Shown here piece by piece: positions 26,844 to 34,011 of a stretch of 64,000 nucleotides of DNA. This DNA is from Pontibacter diazotrophicus (GTDB taxonomy: Bacteria; Bacteroidota; Bacteroidia; Cytophagales; Hymenobacteraceae). The stretch covers positions 124,001-188,000 of the forward strand of contig NZ_QRGR01000005.1 in assembly GCF_003367245.1 (NCBI RefSeq), written 5' to 3'. The position numbers and the translations under genes are program-made. Under the pieces are notes generated by a model. The model did no database searches. It was not told the DNA's origin and saw only the letters and a list, made by a program, of their open reading frames with translations. The number at the start of each line of letters is the position of its first letter. The stretch's first letter is position 1.

Positions 26844-27787
26844 TAGCGTACGATGTTAGAGCCCAACTCTCCCTCGTCAGCGTCCGGGCCGCCGATTACG
26901 GGTGTTTGACCTCCTCTTAAAACAGAACTGTTTAAAAATTTCTCACGCTGGTCTACAGCGGCAGGGGTGAGCCAGTCAGACTCATGCATCTGGCCGCTCT
27001 TACCGAAGGCTTCTAATGCATTTTGGTAGCAAACTTTACGCACATCTTCCAGGGAGATGCCACGCTCCAGCATCAGGGAGGCAGTTTTCGGCACAGAAAG
27101 CGGGTCGCTGATACCCCAGTCGGCGGCACTGTTAATCATGATGCGCTCCGTACCGTATTTCTTCACAACCTCCACCATGCGCTCGTTGCCCATTTTAGAG
27201 TTCGGGTAAATGGTAAAGGCAGCCCAGAAGCCTCTGTCCAGCACGTCTTTTACTGTTTCCTCGTTGTTGTGGTCCACTATCACCATGTCCGGGGCAATGC
27301 CGTGCTCCAGGCTCACTTCCATACTTCGGATGGTGCCGGACTTCTTGTCGCGGTGCGGCGTGTGGATTTGCACCGGCATGTTTGTTTCTTTGGCCAGTTC
27401 CAGTTGGAGTCTGTAATACTTATCCTCTGCCTGTGTCTGGTCGTCATAGCCAATTTCGCCAACGCCTACCACACCTTCTTTGTAAATGAAAAGCGGCAGC
27501 AATTCCATTACCTGCTCAGCCAGTGCTTCGTTGTTCGCTTCTTTGGAGTTAAGGCCGATGGTGCAATAATGCTTAATGCCGAACTGGCTCGCCCGGAAGC
27601 GCTCCCAACCTACCAGGCTGCTGTAGTAATCTTTAAAAGAGCCGACTTCTGTGCGGGGCTGGCCCAGCCAGAAAGCAGGTTCGATAATGGCCACGATTCC
27701 CGCCTGGCGCATGCGCTCGTAATCATCGGTGGTGCGGGACGTCATGTGTATGTGCGGGTCAATCAGCATCAGGTTCTGGGTGTTCAT
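26843..27787 (-). CDS. eboB: EboB, TatD-like metal-dependent hydrolase
   Basis: 314-residue amidohydrolase-fold protein. 'IDPHIHMTSRTTDDYERM' supplies the HxH metal motif near residue 11. 'VVGVGEIGYDDQTQ' carries the bridging Glu, 'PVQIHTPHRDKKSG' and 'MVIVDHNNEETV' the later His ligands, and 'RIMINSAADWGISDPLSV' the catalytic Asp. It is longer and more divergent than housekeeping TatD DNases and matches the EboB type. It overlaps eboC by 1 nt and lies 44 bp after eboA. Confidence 0.9.
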   Translation of the reverse strand: MNTQNLMLIDPHIHMTSRTTDDYERMRQAGIVAIIEPAFWLGQPRTEVGSFKDYYSSLVGWERFRASQFGIKHYCTIGLNSKEANNEALAEQVMELLPLFIYKEGVVGVGEIGYDDQTQAEDKYYRLQLELAKETNMPVQIHTPHRDKKSGTIRSMEVSLEHGIAPDMVIVDHNNEETVKDVLDRGFWAAFTIYPNSKMGNERMVEVVKKYGTERIMINSAADWGISDPLSVPKTASLMLERGISLEDVRKVCYQNALEAFGKSGQMHESDWLTPAAVDQREKFLNSSVLRGGQTPVIGGPDADEGELGSNIVR

Positions 27788-27831
27788 AAGTTTTATCTTT
27801 TAGGATGATGTCTATCTGTATATTTTTAACG

Positions 27832-28746
27832 CTATGCCAGGGCTTTGCTGCCAATCAGGCTCCAGTTTAGTTCGCCACTTTCCACTTTCTGCTTTAAATC
27901 AGGGTGTGCCTCCAGCAGTTCTTTAGCTGGTTTATAGCTGCTCTGTGCACAGGCAAGTGCGGCTGCTTCCCGTTCTACCTCATTTGGCTGCGAGAACAGT
28001 TTCTCTATGTCCTGGATGTTAGTCTCATTTATATAAGGGCCAACGGGGCGCCACAGCTCCGGCGATACCGGGCGGCCAGCGGCCCAGCGCTCATGCGCAT
28101 AATCAGTGAGCATGCGTGCCAGTTCGGCATTGCTGCGGGCCTCAATGCCATAAATGCGGTAAAGCGGCTTGGCTACAAACAGTGTCTTCAGCAACAGCTG
28201 GTTCCAGGCTTCTTCCTCCATGTAATCGGCAGGGTAGGGGTTTTCCAAAGCCACGGCTTCGTACACGTCACCCATGTTGGTGCGGACGCCTTCAGCTGCT
28301 CTTTTTTTAAACGATGCAGGGTGAGGCAGTAGCGGCAGGCTACCATACAGTGCTACCAGTTCCCCCATGTCGGCGGTGCTAAACAGCGTCTCCAGCTTCT
28401 TTGCAAAAGCATCGGCATCCTGGGCCGGAAGAGAGAGGAGGAGCAAGGTACGGGCGGCTTGGTCAGCAGTCCACCGGCTTGGATTAAAGCCTTTCCGGAT
28501 GGTATTGGCCTGCTCCAGATCTGCTTCAGTTATGCGTAGCTTCTCTTTTCCGACAAAGCGTGGGGCAGCGCTGAAAGCCAGGTATAAATCCTTGTCTTTG
28601 GCGTCTTCAGAAGCCAGCTGGTCCATTTTTTTTGTGAGCCATTCGATGCCCTGAACCGTTGTATTGCGCTCCAGAAGCTCTTTCAGAAATGTTTTACTTG
28701 TGTTTATATCTGCCTGATACACGATCGTATAGTTTAAGATAAACAA
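27832..28746 (-). CDS. eboA: EboA-family protein, non-ATG start
   Basis: About 304 residues, mainly alpha-helical, with EboA-like features ('LKELLERNTTVQGIEWLTKK', 'GFNPSRWTADQAARTLLLL', 'PYPADYMEEEAWNQLLLKTL', 'GPYINETNIQDIEKLF'). There is no catalytic motif I can recognise, and the family function is unknown. No ATG lies near the N-terminus of the conserved region: the frame begins with TTG at 28746, or GTG at 28722. First gene of the ebo operon, divergent from the uracil-glycosylase gene across a 241-bp gap that should hold both promoters. Confidence 0.85.
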   Translation of the reverse strand: MFILNYTIVYQADINTSKTFLKELLERNTTVQGIEWLTKKMDQLASEDAKDKDLYLAFSAAPRFVGKEKLRITEADLEQANTIRKGFNPSRWTADQAARTLLLLSLPAQDADAFAKKLETLFSTADMGELVALYGSLPLLPHPASFKKRAAEGVRTNMGDVYEAVALENPYPADYMEEEAWNQLLLKTLFVAKPLYRIYGIEARSNAELARMLTDYAHERWAAGRPVSPELWRPVGPYINETNIQDIEKLFSQPNEVEREAAALACAQSSYKPAKELLEAHPDLKQKVESGELNWSLIGSKALA

Positions 28747-28987
28747 TGAATAAACGTGTTCTATGGGTGCTAAGCCTTATCCGTTAAGATAGCAAATGTT
28801 TTGTCAATGCTTCCGCGTTTCTTCAGGCTTCTTACACCCGGATTCAGAAGAGCTGGATGGTAGCACTGCTGTACCAGTATGAAGTTTAAACACTGTTCCT
28901 GCTGAACAAGAAGAAATATGCTGCTCCAGGTGCGACTCCAGCCGCTCTGCTGCAACAAAGGACTCTCAGGTAAAGGTAAAAAGAAAG

Positions 28988-29533
28988 ATGCATATATATA
29001 AACCCACGAAAGAGGAAATATCAGCCGCAGCCGGAAAGACTGTACGAGATGTGCTAGCCCCGAACTTAAAGGTGCTGTTCTGCGGTATTAACCCCGGACT
29101 TTACACTGCTGCCACCGGGTATAATTTTGCCCGCCCCGGCAACAGGTTCTGGCCCACCTTGCATGCGGCAGGCTTTACACCGCGCCAGTTGAAGCCACAT
29201 GAACAGCAGGAGCTGCTTACCTATGGTTTTGGCATCACAAACTTTGTAGAGCGGGCCACAGCGGCAGCGGCAGAACTCAGCAGGGCAGAGCTGGTGGAAG
29301 GAGGGAAACTGCTGCAAGAAAAGGTACTGCAGTATAAGCCTCAGGTAGTTGCTTTTCTTAGCGTTACGGCTTACCGTACTGCTTTCGGTATGCCTAAGGC
29401 AGTTCTGGGGCCGCAGCCAGAAACAATTGGAGTAACCCAGCTTTGGGTGCTCCCCAACCCCAGCGGCTTAAATGCACATTATCCTCCTGCTGCACTGGCG
29501 CAGGTATTCCGGGAACTGAGGGCAAGCTGTTGA
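28988..29533 (+). CDS. mug: G/U mismatch-specific uracil-DNA glycosylase
   Basis: 181 residues of UDG family 2 (MUG/TDG). The N-terminal active-site motif is 'LFCGINPGLYTAATGYNFAR' (residues ~32-51), followed by 'GNRFWPTLHAAGFTPRQL', the 'YGFGITNFVERATAAAAELS' helix and the C-terminal intercalation-loop motif 'LPNPSGLNAHYPP'. It excises uracil or ethenocytosine from mismatches and acts alone in the cytoplasm. Single gene, divergent from the ebo operon. Confidence 0.93.
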   Translation: MHIYKPTKEEISAAAGKTVRDVLAPNLKVLFCGINPGLYTAATGYNFARPGNRFWPTLHAAGFTPRQLKPHEQQELLTYGFGITNFVERATAAAAELSRAELVEGGKLLQEKVLQYKPQVVAFLSVTAYRTAFGMPKAVLGPQPETIGVTQLWVLPNPSGLNAHYPPAALAQVFRELRASC

Positions 29534-29962
29534 CTTAAGTTCATAAATATAGAAGTCAGGGCTGGAGTATTGCGCTGTTTCATACTGCTGCTGCTTATAA
29601 AATAGGACAGGAAATTAGCGTTGTTAAGAACTGATTTTTATAGGAAAAATAAATTTTATAAAAACAAAACCTTGTGAGCTAAAGAGGAGTATAAAGGGTG
29701 CAATTTGGTTATATAGTAAAAACATTATATTAAATATTGGGCGTAAGAAGCTAATAATAAGAAGGAAAAGGAATAAAAATTTCAATGTATCTACACACAA
29801 ATGCTATTAACCCTCAAAATAATACCGTTTACTTTATTATTATAGCTTATTGTAATTATGGGCTATACTTTTGAACTATAAAGCTTTTTGAAATGTCGTC
29901 CAAATAGAACTGAAAACCATAATCAAATTCAAACTTAAAATTTTAGAATCATAAAAATCACT
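29534..29962 (+). promoter_or_regulatory. AT-rich upstream region with Bacteroidota -7 element
   Basis: 429-bp non-coding, strikingly AT-rich stretch before a small unknown gene. TACTTTTG at 29866-29873 matches the Bacteroidota -7 consensus TAnnTTTG, about 90 bp before the start codon. No -33 TTG at the usual distance is convincing. A long 5' UTR or an A/T-rich regulatory tract is possible; no RNA structure was recognised. Confidence 0.5.
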
Positions 29963-30256
29963 ATGAAGGATTATTTAGAGAGATTAGAGAACGGACTTAA
30001 CAAAAGCAAAACTTTACTTTACAAGCCTGACCAAACAGGCCTGGCGTGTTCCTTTGTGAATGGTGGATTGGTAATAGACACTTTCATTATTGAAGATGAT
30101 GTGATTGCCGATGCTCTTTCTAAAAAAGGTTTAAATGGTGTGGTTGAAGGTTCTAACTTTGAGATGCTGAAGAGCAATTATTCATGGTTTTCGCTGCATG
30201 TTAAAACAAAGCAGGTTTACCGTGAGCTTGAAAAAGAGGCAGTACTCCAAGCATAA
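29963..30256 (+). CDS. Small protein of unknown function
   Basis: 97 residues, no signal peptide or TM segment, ATG start inside an A-rich context. Sequence features are 'MKDYLERLENGLNKSKTLLY', a central beta-rich 'FVNGGLVIDTFIIEDD' and 'NYSWFSLHVKTKQVYRELEK'. It resembles no family I know. It is very likely real: it has a -7 element upstream, a hairpin terminator just downstream and codon use like its neighbours. Monocistronic. Confidence 0.7.
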   Translation: MKDYLERLENGLNKSKTLLYKPDQTGLACSFVNGGLVIDTFIIEDDVIADALSKKGLNGVVEGSNFEMLKSNYSWFSLHVKTKQVYRELEKEAVLQA

Positions 30257-30276
30257 ATACCAGTAGCCTTACATAC

Positions 30277-30326
30277 AACCTCTCTATGCAGCCTGAAAAG
30301 GGCAGGTATGGAGAGGTTACTTTTTT
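30277..30326 (+). terminator. Terminator of the 97-residue protein gene
   Basis: AACCTCTC (30277-30284) pairs with GAGAGGTT (30311-30318), with further partial pairing inside, and is followed by AC and six T (30321-30326). Confidence 0.85.
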
Positions 30327-30348
30327 ATGTACGGTTTGTTTATCAAAA

Positions 30349-30405
30349 TTTCTCACCAACAGAAAAGCCTCCCCAATACGGGGAGGCTTTTCTGTTGGTG
30401 AGAAA
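30349..30405. terminator. 26-bp perfect hairpin, convergent terminator
   Basis: The left arm 30349-30374 and right arm 30380-30405 are perfect inverted repeats around a 5-nt loop (core AAAAGCCTCCCC / GGGGAGGCTTTT). It ends only 9 bp from the stop of the minus-strand outer-membrane protein gene and is probably its terminator. The U-tract lies inside the stem (GCTTTTCT) rather than after it. Confidence 0.8.
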
Positions 30406-30414
30406 CCAGAAGGT

Positions 30415-32898
30415 TTACTGCACGCCACCGGCACCGTTGCCGTCACCTTGCTTGGCGTCGTCGTTACGGATGCTTTTCCTGCGCCTGGATGCTTTCTTCT
30501 GGTCTAATTTGCCAAAGCGGTAATTGAAGGTGACGCGGGCACCACGGTTGTAATTGTTGATGCGGATGTGCTGCTCGTAGTCGATGGCGTTCACGTCATT
30601 CTTCATGGTCATGCGCTCCCGGAACGGATTGTCCAGGCCCAGGCTGATACCGCCTTTGCCTGCGAACAGCTCTTTTTTGAAAGCCAGCGTGTGGTAAGAG
30701 AAGGAGGCGAAACTACCTTGCAGCTGCACCCGGCGGGAGTTGAAGCCACCGTTAAACTGGGCGCTGAAGCCTTTGCCAAAGGTATAAGAGGAGTTCAAGT
30801 TGATGTTATACATCCAGCCATTGTTCTCGTACTGGCTGCTCTTCAGGTCCACGTAATAGATGTTGGAGCTACCCCCGATGGTAAGTGCTTTCACTGGTTT
30901 TACCGATCCGTAAACGCTCATGCCGTAGGTCTTGTTTACGGCTACGTTGGCGAACGTCAGCACTGTTGTGTTTCCTTCCAGTTGCGGAACTGTCTCAATG
31001 GCGTTATCTGTCTCGCGCATATACAGGGAGGCACTGATAGACGAAGTGTTGAAGTAGGTGCTGTAGCCTAACTCATACAGGTCTGTTAGTTCAGCATCGA
31101 GATTCGGGTTACCACGCACCACAGTGCCCGGTGCCTGCTCCTGGTCAAACGGATTCAGGTAGAACAGCGACGGGCGCTGGATGCGCTGCGTGAAGTTTGC
31201 CTTTAAGGTATGCTTTTCTTTTAAAGTATAAGAGAAGGCAATGCTCGGAATAAAGTTGTCGTAGGTATCAGAAAACTGATGATCGGCTGTGATCAGGTCA
31301 GCATTGATAGCCGTGTGTTCATAACGGCCACCCAACTTCACGTTCAGCTTCTTTTTTACTGTAAAGCCATAAGTCAGGTAAGATGCGAGTACATCCTGGC
31401 CGTATTCAAACTTTTCGCGCTCTGTTTCTTCCGATTCAGCATAGATGTCGTGGTAAAGGCCGTCACTGGTCACGTCCCTGAAAATAGATTTTGCTCCTAC
31501 CTCCAGGGTTGTTTTGTTCTCAAACGGGTGCACGTAATCCAGTTGGAATGTCAGTTCGTTATTGCCGCCATCGTTGTTGTTCCGCTGCAGGTAAAAAGGA
31601 GACTCGCCCAGGTGGTAGCGGTCCTGGTAGTTGCGTGTGTCGGCATCCGTAACAGAGTACTGGGACAGGAACGTCAGCTCCTGCTGTGGTTTATTGAAGG
31701 TATGCACGAAGTCCAGGTTCAGGTCTGTGCCCTGGCGCTTGTTGCGGTTCAGAACGTCGGTGTTGAACGTCAGGCTGTCTACAATTACTCCATTCATGGT
31801 ATACACCTGGCGCTGGTCGTTCTCCATTCTGAACTCTCCGCCGTTGCGTCGTATACTGCCAGACAGGCTGTTCTTTGGTGTGATGTCATAATCAAAACCG
31901 AGCAGTGCGTTCATAAAGCCCCCGCGCATTTTCGTGTCACCAAACTGTTCCCGTATGCTTCGGCTCTCAGAGGTAGTGTTGTATTTCGGCATGATGGTGA
32001 CATTGGTCATGTCACCGTGGTTGTAGAACTGCACGGTGCTGGCGTTGGCATTGATGCCGAATTTGCCGTTGCGCACATTCAGGCTGGCATTTCCGTTGCT
32101 GGAGCGCGTACCGCCTGTTGCACTCACAGAGCCGTTGACTCCCTGCAGGCCACTGTCTTTTTTCGTGATGATGTTGATGATACCGGCAGTTCCTTCCGCG
32201 TCATACTTGGCTGAAGGGCTGGTGATCACTTCCACAGACTTAATCATATCTGCCGGTATTTGCTTAAGCGCATCCGCCACACTGCCGGCCATAATAGAAG
32301 AAGGCTTGTTATTGATTAGCACACGCACATTGGAGCTACCGCGTAATTGCACATTGCCATCCGTATCCACACTAAGAGCAGGTACTTTTTGCAGGACATC
32401 GGCTGCGTTGCCGCCAGCGTTGGTGATGTCTTTTTCTGCGTTGTACACTGTGCGGTCAATCTTTTCCTCCACCAGTGGCTTCTCGCCCGTAATCACCACC
32501 TCGCTCAGCTTTTTCACATCGGAGGCAAGGGAAAGTGTTCCGACGTTTACTTCGGCATTGTCGCTGGATATTGTTACATTCTCCACAGTGCGGAGCTGGT
32601 AACCCAGGAAAGAAACGTTTAGCTTATACTGGCCTGCTGCCACTTTCTGAATGATAAAGCGGCCTTTGTCGTCCACCATGGCGCCATCTATCGTTTTGCC
32701 CGTGCTCCCGCTGACAAGGGCTACTGTGGCAAATTCTATTGGTTGCTTTGTTTCGGCATCCACTACCATGCCGCTTATTTTAGCATTGCCCTTTGCGGGG
32801 GCAGCCATTTGTTGTTGCTGTGGGTGACCCTGTGGTGCCTGAGCCAGTACCGCAGTGGTGCTCAGGCCCAGTAATATTATGAGTAGATTCTTCTTCAT
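30415..32898 (-). CDS. Outer-membrane beta-barrel receptor, TonB-dependent-like
   Basis: 827 residues. Signal peptide 'MKKNLLIILLGLSTTAVLAQ', then a Gln/Pro-rich linker and a carboxypeptidase-regulatory-like beta-sandwich (residues ~40-125, 'ISGMVVDAETKQPIEFATV'). A plug follows ('VLQKVPALSVDTDGNVQLRG', 'SSNVRVLINNKPSSIMAGS', 'GTAGIINIITKK'), then an OMP_b-brl_3-type barrel. The tail after the last strand is highly charged and Gly-rich ('KKASRRRKSIRNDD'), so the barrel does not end on the usual aromatic residue. Family members import or sense unknown ligands; no substrate clue is nearby. Monocistronic on the minus strand. Confidence 0.87.
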   Translation of the reverse strand: MKKNLLIILLGLSTTAVLAQAPQGHPQQQQMAAPAKGNAKISGMVVDAETKQPIEFATVALVSGSTGKTIDGAMVDDKGRFIIQKVAAGQYKLNVSFLGYQLRTVENVTISSDNAEVNVGTLSLASDVKKLSEVVITGEKPLVEEKIDRTVYNAEKDITNAGGNAADVLQKVPALSVDTDGNVQLRGSSNVRVLINNKPSSIMAGSVADALKQIPADMIKSVEVITSPSAKYDAEGTAGIINIITKKDSGLQGVNGSVSATGGTRSSNGNASLNVRNGKFGINANASTVQFYNHGDMTNVTIMPKYNTTSESRSIREQFGDTKMRGGFMNALLGFDYDITPKNSLSGSIRRNGGEFRMENDQRQVYTMNGVIVDSLTFNTDVLNRNKRQGTDLNLDFVHTFNKPQQELTFLSQYSVTDADTRNYQDRYHLGESPFYLQRNNNDGGNNELTFQLDYVHPFENKTTLEVGAKSIFRDVTSDGLYHDIYAESEETEREKFEYGQDVLASYLTYGFTVKKKLNVKLGGRYEHTAINADLITADHQFSDTYDNFIPSIAFSYTLKEKHTLKANFTQRIQRPSLFYLNPFDQEQAPGTVVRGNPNLDAELTDLYELGYSTYFNTSSISASLYMRETDNAIETVPQLEGNTTVLTFANVAVNKTYGMSVYGSVKPVKALTIGGSSNIYYVDLKSSQYENNGWMYNINLNSSYTFGKGFSAQFNGGFNSRRVQLQGSFASFSYHTLAFKKELFAGKGGISLGLDNPFRERMTMKNDVNAIDYEQHIRINNYNRGARVTFNYRFGKLDQKKASRRRKSIRNDDAKQGDGNGAGGVQ

Positions 32899-33365
32899 AG
32901 CTTAAAAAAGATGGCATTGAACGAAAACAGGTACATGGTAGTCATTGGTATGGCGTCTGGATTTATTGTATTTCTTGTACAAAGTAAACCTGCTTTCCCG
33001 GGCTGCTAAAACAGAATATACCAATACATCTCTTTTCTATATGAACAGGCCCGAGTTGACGACAAGTCCCTCGTTGGAGGAGATACTCCTTCATTAGGTT
33101 ATAAGAAAGGCAGAGCCAGTAGGGTAGGTCAAGGTTATAAAACAGGCAATACTAAACAGAAAGAGGGTGTGGAGGCTTCCTGACGGTATAAAAGCATATA
33201 CTGCTGTTTATGAGCCTGGTGTAAAGTTAGCACCGTAATGGTCTTTCGATGGCACATGGCTTAAGTTCCTGCTTGTGCGGCACTGGAACTTAAGCAATAC
33301 GACTCTTGTATAGAAAATAATCTCACGTTTTTGGCAATATGGTATACTATGTGAGATATATTTTC
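32899..33365. promoter_or_regulatory. Intergenic region with inverted-repeat operator candidate
   Basis: 467-bp divergent gap between the barrel receptor and the sulfite-reductase leader. ATCTCAC (33320-33326) and GTGAGAT (33351-33357) form a 7-bp inverted repeat. It ends 8 bp before the -7 element of the sulfur locus, where an operator would be expected. A further stretch near 33067-33100 can form a small hairpin (GGAG/CTCC). No gene was recognised. Confidence 0.45.
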
Positions 33366-33373
33366 TATTTTTG
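33366..33373 (+). promoter_or_regulatory. Bacteroidota -7 promoter element for the sulfite reductase locus
   Basis: TATTTTTG matches TAnnTTTG exactly and lies 27 bp before the first base of the SAM-I aptamer P1 helix, the expected position for its transcription start. A -33 TTG at standard spacing is not obvious. Confidence 0.65.
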
Positions 33374-33400
33374 CAAAGAATACTATTGCTATCCGCAAGA

Positions 33401-33503
33401 AATTTATAGACGAAGAGGCGAGAGAACAGGCTCCCAGACCCTCTGGCAACCATCCGTTTTGGAAAGGTGCCAAGTCCTGCCCAACGAAGGGGAAATATAA
33501 ATT
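33401..33503 (+). ncRNA. SAM-I (S-box) riboswitch, sulfite reductase locus
   Basis: The S-box core is present in order: GAGGCGAGAGAACAGG, ACCCTCTGGCAACC and AAGGTGCCAAGTCCTGC. The P1 helix is AATTTATA (33401-33408) with TATAAATT (33496-33503), a perfect match. It binds S-adenosylmethionine. The same core occurs on the opposite strand at 44349-44454 before cysH. P1 ends 8 nt before the ATG of a poly-Cys ORF, so SAM binding may control access of ribosomes to that ORF rather than a simple terminator. Confidence 0.92.
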
Positions 33504-33511
33504 AGAGAACC

Positions 33512-33619
33512 ATGAACAAGACATCAGGCATATTCCAACTCACCAGTTTAGTACCTCCCTCTAACCTCGTTGCCTCACCCTTGCCTGTGATGTGCTGTTG
33601 TTGCTGTTGTTCCTGTTAA
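33512..33619 (+). CDS. Poly-cysteine leader peptide upstream of sulfite reductase
   Basis: 35-codon ORF starting with ATG 8 nt after the riboswitch P1 helix. It begins 'MNKTSGIFQLTSLVPP' and ends 'MCCCCCCSC' followed by TAA: seven of the last eight codons are Cys (TGC/TGT). The peptide has no other recognisable feature, no signal and no TM. A second unrelated ORF in the same position before cysH also ends in a Cys run, so position and terminal Cys are the conserved traits. The sensible reading is an attenuator-type leader in which ribosomes stall at the Cys codons when charged tRNA-Cys is scarce. The first structural gene starts 392 nt downstream; the gap has small hairpins but no clear U-run terminator. 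Confidence 0.8.
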   Translation: MNKTSGIFQLTSLVPPSNLVASPLPVMCCCCCCSC

Positions 33620-34011
33620 AGGATCCACCCATCTTTTCCCTTCAGCCAGGGCTGGCATAGTAGATTGCCGGTTGTGAAGGAACTTATCACTCTTTTAGAT
33701 CTTTAACATAGCGCAGGCTGCTGCATATCAGGTGTATATGCCCTTCGCGCAGAGCAACAAGTTTATGCCGTATACTATTAATTCGCTCCTATACCATAAG
33801 GTCATCAGGCTTTTGACTGATACCTTTGCTGATAGCACTCCTGCTCACAGGAGGCGCATGCGCTGTTGTAGCGCGTATGCCTGTTGCTGAGCCATAACCT
33901 TTGTGCAACTCTCCCTGCCTTGTGCAGCCATTTATTGATACTATAAATTACACATCACCTAACATTTGAGCAGAAGCCTTTACCGGCTCAATTATAAAAC
34001 AGAAAATTTGT
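33620..34011 (+). promoter_or_regulatory. Long 5' leader between poly-Cys ORF and sulfite reductase
   Basis: 392 nt without a gene. Small hairpins are CTCCTG-CTCA-CAGGAG (33838-33853) and a GCGC stem around 33860-33874. AGCAACAA (33753-33760) is complementary to TTGTTGCT inside the Cys-codon run (33598-33605), so stalled or passing ribosomes could change folding; the repeats are low in complexity and this match could be chance. Confidence 0.45.

Noticed and set aside
31279-32214. 311-codon plus-strand open frame
   Set aside because: Antisense to the outer-membrane receptor; no signal, family or regulatory context.
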